Positions 32,244 through 34,225 of a stretch of DNA of 34,225 nt are shown here, one piece after another. Source of the DNA: JBLNBQ01 sp050260095 (GTDB taxonomy: Bacteria > Bacillota > UBA5301 > DYFA01); contig JBLNBQ010000110.1 of NCBI GenBank assembly GCA_050260095.1, positions 1 through 34,225 of the forward strand. Direction: 5' to 3'. Numbering within the stretch: position 1 is the first letter of the stretch; each line of letters starts with the position of its first letter. Both the position numbers and the translations under genes were made by a program. The notes under the pieces are model-generated. The model searched no databases. It was not told the DNA's origin and saw only the letters and a program-made list of their open reading frames with translations.

Positions 32244-32338
32244 CACGCTTTCGGCAGCCCGACTGCCATGGCCGGTGACCCGGCGGTAGACTCGTAGCTT
32301 TGCGTCCCGCCCTTTCGGACGGTTTGCCCTTGTCGCTG
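32244..32338 (-). promoter_or_regulatory. Class I cyclic-di-GMP riboswitch (GEMM)
   Basis: On the minus strand the conserved GEMM-I elements appear in order: AAGGGCAAACC, a P2 hairpin with a GAAA tetraloop (CCGTCC-GAAA-GGGCGG), GGGACGCAAAGCTACG, GTCTACCG, a short P3 hairpin, and CATGGCAGTCGGGCTGCCG. The tetraloop and its receptor side are both present. It binds one c-di-GMP. The aptamer is followed within 20 nt by an intrinsic terminator, so it controls transcription of the three downstream genes (small exported protein, HD-GYP enzyme, coiled-coil protein). Whether ligand turns them on or off needs structure probing; the ends are approximate. Confidence 0.92.
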
Positions 32339-32371
32339 CATGCGATGCCCTATGCGGTTTTGTACCCACCC

Positions 32372-32631
32372 TCAGTGTACCGCACGGCTTGGCCTAAGAA
32401 AACGGGTCCATGGGACTATTTCCGCTAGGACCATAGCCCTAGGTTGCACCGGCCCCCGGCGCGCCGCCCGGATCACGAGGTAGACGACCGTAAAGACCGC
32501 TACCAGGGACAAGCCGGCCACCAGTCCCGCACCTTGCCCAGGGACGAGCGTCAGAAAGAACCGCCGATGACCGTGCCCAGCGCCATCGTGGTGAGCTGCC
32601 CGGCCGATAGCCCGCTGCCGCGTTTGCCCAA
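32372..32631 (-). pseudogene. Amino-acid permease remnant with internal deletion
   Basis: A TTG start at 32631 (GGAGGG upstream) opens LGKRGSGLSAGQLTTMALGT-VIGGSF, the standard beginning of an APC-type amino-acid permease, then hits a stop at 32551. One frame over, the sequence continues FFLTLVPGQGAGLVAGLSLV and VFTVVYLVIRAARR, which looks like the last membrane span and tail of such a permease, and ends at 32372. About 400 residues between are gone, and the join shifts the frame. The surrounding genes are intact. Confidence 0.65.
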
Positions 32632-32704
32632 GGCGAACCCGCCCTCCGCGAAGTCTCCACCAGAAGGTATTTGCCGAGGGCCCAAGGCGGCCGGACTGCG
32701 GCAT

Positions 32705-32736
32705 GAAAAAGGGAGGGTTCGCGTGGCGGCCCTCCC
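32705..32736 (-). terminator. Rho-independent terminator after the 58-residue protein gene
   Basis: Minus strand GGGAGGG-12 nt-CCCTCCC followed by TTTTT (plus AAAAA at 32706-32710). Another GC-rich hairpin, CGCCGGCC-ccc-GGCCGGCG, lies just upstream at 32753-32771. Confidence 0.75.
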
Positions 32737-32783
32737 GAAGGGTCCTCGCTTCCGCCGGCCCCCGGCCGGCGCTACCAGTGCCG

Positions 32784-32960
32784 TCAGCAATGCTCCTTGG
32801 AATTCTCGGCCTGCTGCCGGCGGAGGTTCTCGATCAGTTTCTCCCTGGCAGTCTTGTCCAGCGGCGCCACCGTGGGCGGGTCACCCGGAACGAACACCCT
32901 CGCCGACCGATGGGAGATCACCTTTTGGGGAACGGGCGGCACCCAGTTCTCAGGCGTCAT
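32784..32960 (-). CDS. Short hypothetical protein, 58 residues
   Basis: The ATG at 32960 has GGAGGAG 7-9 nt upstream, and the gene ends just before two hairpins, one with a T-run. The protein starts MTPENWVPPVPQKV, Pro-rich, and ends in a charged helix (DKTAREKLIENLRRQQAENS) and a C-terminal Cys. No signal peptide and no recognised domain. The good ribosome site and terminator support a real gene. Confidence 0.6.
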   Translation of the reverse strand: MTPENWVPPVPQKVISHRSARVFVPGDPPTVAPLDKTAREKLIENLRRQQAENSKEHC

Positions 32961-33073
32961 AGGCTCACTCCTCCGTTCGCCCCTACAGTATGGCGGCGCC
33001 CCGGCGGAGCGCCACAGGACCAAGGGACGAGTCGGGGCGGCGGAGCCAGCGCGGCGCGCCGCTTACCCCCGCT

Positions 33074-33088
33074 GCTCCTCGTAGGAGC
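33074..33088. terminator. Small hairpin after lgt
   Basis: GCTCCT-CGT-AGGAGC, extendable by four pairs with one bulge, 24 bp after the lgt stop. No T-run; weak candidate terminator. Confidence 0.3.
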
Positions 33089-33111
33089 GGCCTTCGCCCA
33101 GCACCCCACAA

Positions 33112-33834
33112 CTAGGGGCTTGATCTTTTCCGCAAGCCGGCGATGCCGAACGCCGCCCCTCCGGCCAGCAGCACGCTGGCCAATTGGGCAAGGGAGAGCC
33201 CGTGCCAGAGTGGCGGGCTGGTGCGGAAGAACTCCAGCACGAACCGTCCGGCCGAATACCAGAGCACGTAGGCCAGGAAAGCCCGGCCCGGCGTCCCCTC
33301 CCACCGCCGGCACGCCCACCGCAGGTACAGGAAGAGTCCGAACAGGAAGGTGGCGCTGTACAGCGGCACGTTATGGTAGGAGACCCCCTCCGCGACGAGG
33401 GGAAACGGTCCACGGCCCGGCCGGCCGATCAGGTCGCAACCGAGCCTTCCGAGCGCTTCGCCCAGCGCCAAAGACGGGACCAGAGCATCCGCCACCCGCA
33501 GGAAGGGCAGGCCGCGGCGGCGTCCGAGCAGCCAGACGGTGAGCCCTCCGGCGAGCAGCGCCCCGTGGACGGAGAGGCCGCCTTCGTCGAGCCGGAAAAG
33601 CTCGGCCGGGTGGGCGACGTAGAAAGGCAGGCTGAACAGGACGTGCTCAAGGCGGGCCCCGGCGACGCCGGCCAGGATCGCCGCAAGGCAAAGGTCGAAG
33701 ACGGCCTCGGCGTCGAGCCCGCGCCGCCGCGCCTCCCGGTGCGCCAGCCACAAGCCCGCAAACAGCCCAGCCGCCACCGCGGCGCCGTAGCGGTAGACGT
33801 GGAAGGGGCCAAGGGAGAAGAGCACCGCCTTCAC
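33112..33834 (-). CDS. lgt: Prolipoprotein diacylglyceryl transferase
   Basis: 240 residues with about seven membrane segments. It moves diacylglycerol from phosphatidylglycerol to the lipobox Cys of prolipoproteins. Family motifs: GLSVHG (His90), EALGRLGC (Glu126, Arg130), and GRFVLEFFR (Arg197, Glu201, Arg204). The usual GRxGN Asn is Cys133 here. The GTG start overlaps the stop of the NusG-II gene (GTGA). Slightly shorter than most Lgt proteins (260-290) but all key Arg/His residues are visible. Confidence 0.9.
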   Translation of the reverse strand: MKAVLFSLGPFHVYRYGAAVAAGLFAGLWLAHREARRRGLDAEAVFDLCLAAILAGVAGARLEHVLFSLPFYVAHPAELFRLDEGGLSVHGALLAGGLTVWLLGRRRGLPFLRVADALVPSLALGEALGRLGCDLIGRPGRGPFPLVAEGVSYHNVPLYSATFLFGLFLYLRWACRRWEGTPGRAFLAYVLWYSAGRFVLEFFRTSPPLWHGLSLAQLASVLLAGGAAFGIAGLRKRSSP

Positions 33835-34162
33835 CGGCGCTCCTCCCGGATTTCGAGAAGCGCCCGGTGCGGCAGGCAGACGTCCAGCTCGCCCGGCCGG
33901 CTGATCCAGGGGTTATACAGCTTGTGGACCTCCGGGTCGCAAGGCGGGTTAGCCAGCGCGATCCGCGCCTTTCCGTTCTTCACTTCCACCACGAGCTGTC
34001 CCCAGGGGGCCGAGACCGGATAGGCGCCCGGCCGGTCCAGCGGATAACGGGCTATCTCGATCTTCTTAGCGCCAACGCGATTCCCGCCGTCATGCCGGCC
34101 ACGGCGGTCAGGACGAGGCCGAGGACCATCCGGGCGCGATCGCGACGGACGGCAACCATCAC
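33831..34162 (-). pseudogene. NusG-domain-II membrane protein with a frameshift
   Basis: The C-terminal part reads KKIEIARYPLDRPGAYPV, then WGQLVVEVKNGKARIAL, NPWISRPGELDVCLPHRAL, which fits extracytoplasmic NusG_II (PF07009) proteins; the stop overlaps lgt. The matching N-terminal membrane anchor (RMVLGLVLTAVAGMTAGIAL) begins at ATG 34159 or GTG 34162 behind AAGGAGG, but lies in another frame and stops at 34052. The domain frame has no start codon of its own before the window edge. A one-base indel near 34055-34075 would join them. May be sequencing error. Both frames are open upstream, so an upstream gene ending here is also possible. Confidence 0.6.
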
Positions 34163-34225
34163 CGGTGCTCTCCTCCTTCCCACCAGGGCGCCAAGCTCCT
34201 GAAGCAAGGAACGCATCGCGAGGCC

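Noticed and set aside
1..34225. tRNA, rRNA, CRISPR, insertion sequence or phage genes
   Set aside because: No tRNA-like cloverleaf, rRNA sequence, regular repeat-spacer array, transposase or phage protein was recognised on reading both strands.

Overview
The window reads as one piece of a high-GC bacterial chromosome (GC in the mid-60s by eye) from an anaerobic or microaerophilic bacterium, probably a high-GC member of the Bacillota or a relative. The evidence is strong GGAGG-type ribosome sites, frequent GTG and TTG starts, many 4-bp stop/start overlaps, a class I cyclic-di-GMP riboswitch, a YdhV-type tungsten/molybdenum oxidoreductase with its ferredoxin, and a reverse rubrerythrin. Two ABC binding proteins have signal peptides but no lipobox cysteine, which hints at a two-membrane envelope. 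The taxonomic placement is inference. I saw no rRNA, tRNA, CRISPR array, transposase or phage gene.

Layout. 1-3260 (minus): a partial phosphodiesterase/nucleotide pyrophosphatase, then an ECF sigma factor, its zinc-finger anti-sigma factor and an RseB-like exported regulator, preceded by a small exported protein with an ECF-like promoter. 3297-6608 (minus): an Lrp/AsnC regulator followed by a TrpXYZ-type three-gene ABC importer. 6744-15296 (minus): a long operon of a large PIG-L deacetylase, ROK regulator, argininosuccinate-lyase-like enzyme, sugar-type binding protein and two permeases. It has a good promoter overlapped by a 21-bp palindrome and ends in a strong terminator. 15372-16305 (minus): a CPBP membrane protease with a probable frameshift. 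16558-19450 (plus): two MFS exporters, the second with a promoter that predicts a leaderless mRNA. 19471-23670: a YdhV/YdhY-like redox pair (minus), divergent from an Rrf2 regulator and a rubrerythrin (plus). 23760-26359: an exported carboxypeptidase-regulatory-like protein and a secreted C69 dipeptidase, convergent around a strong hairpin.

26603-30062 (plus) is a decayed sugar or murein-recycling cluster. The start of a GH3 glycosidase is joined out of frame to a binding protein lacking its N-terminus; two intact permeases follow; then the first ten codons of an AnmK-like kinase break off into a frameshifted AAA-type kinase without its P-loop. 30066-32340 (minus): a c-di-GMP riboswitch and terminator control a small exported protein, an HD-GYP phosphodiesterase and a coiled-coil membrane protein. 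32372-34225 (minus): the remnant of an amino-acid permease with an internal deletion, a 58-residue protein, Lgt, and a frameshifted NusG-domain-II protein.

The best candidate for an undescribed system is the PIG-L/ROK/lyase/ABC operon. Its gene content suggests uptake of an N-acylated sugar conjugate followed by deacylation and fumarate-releasing cleavage, under control of its own ROK repressor. The second is the c-di-GMP feedback unit. The repeated truncations (three deletion-like joins and several frameshifts) are notable in themselves and are either genome decay or assembly error.
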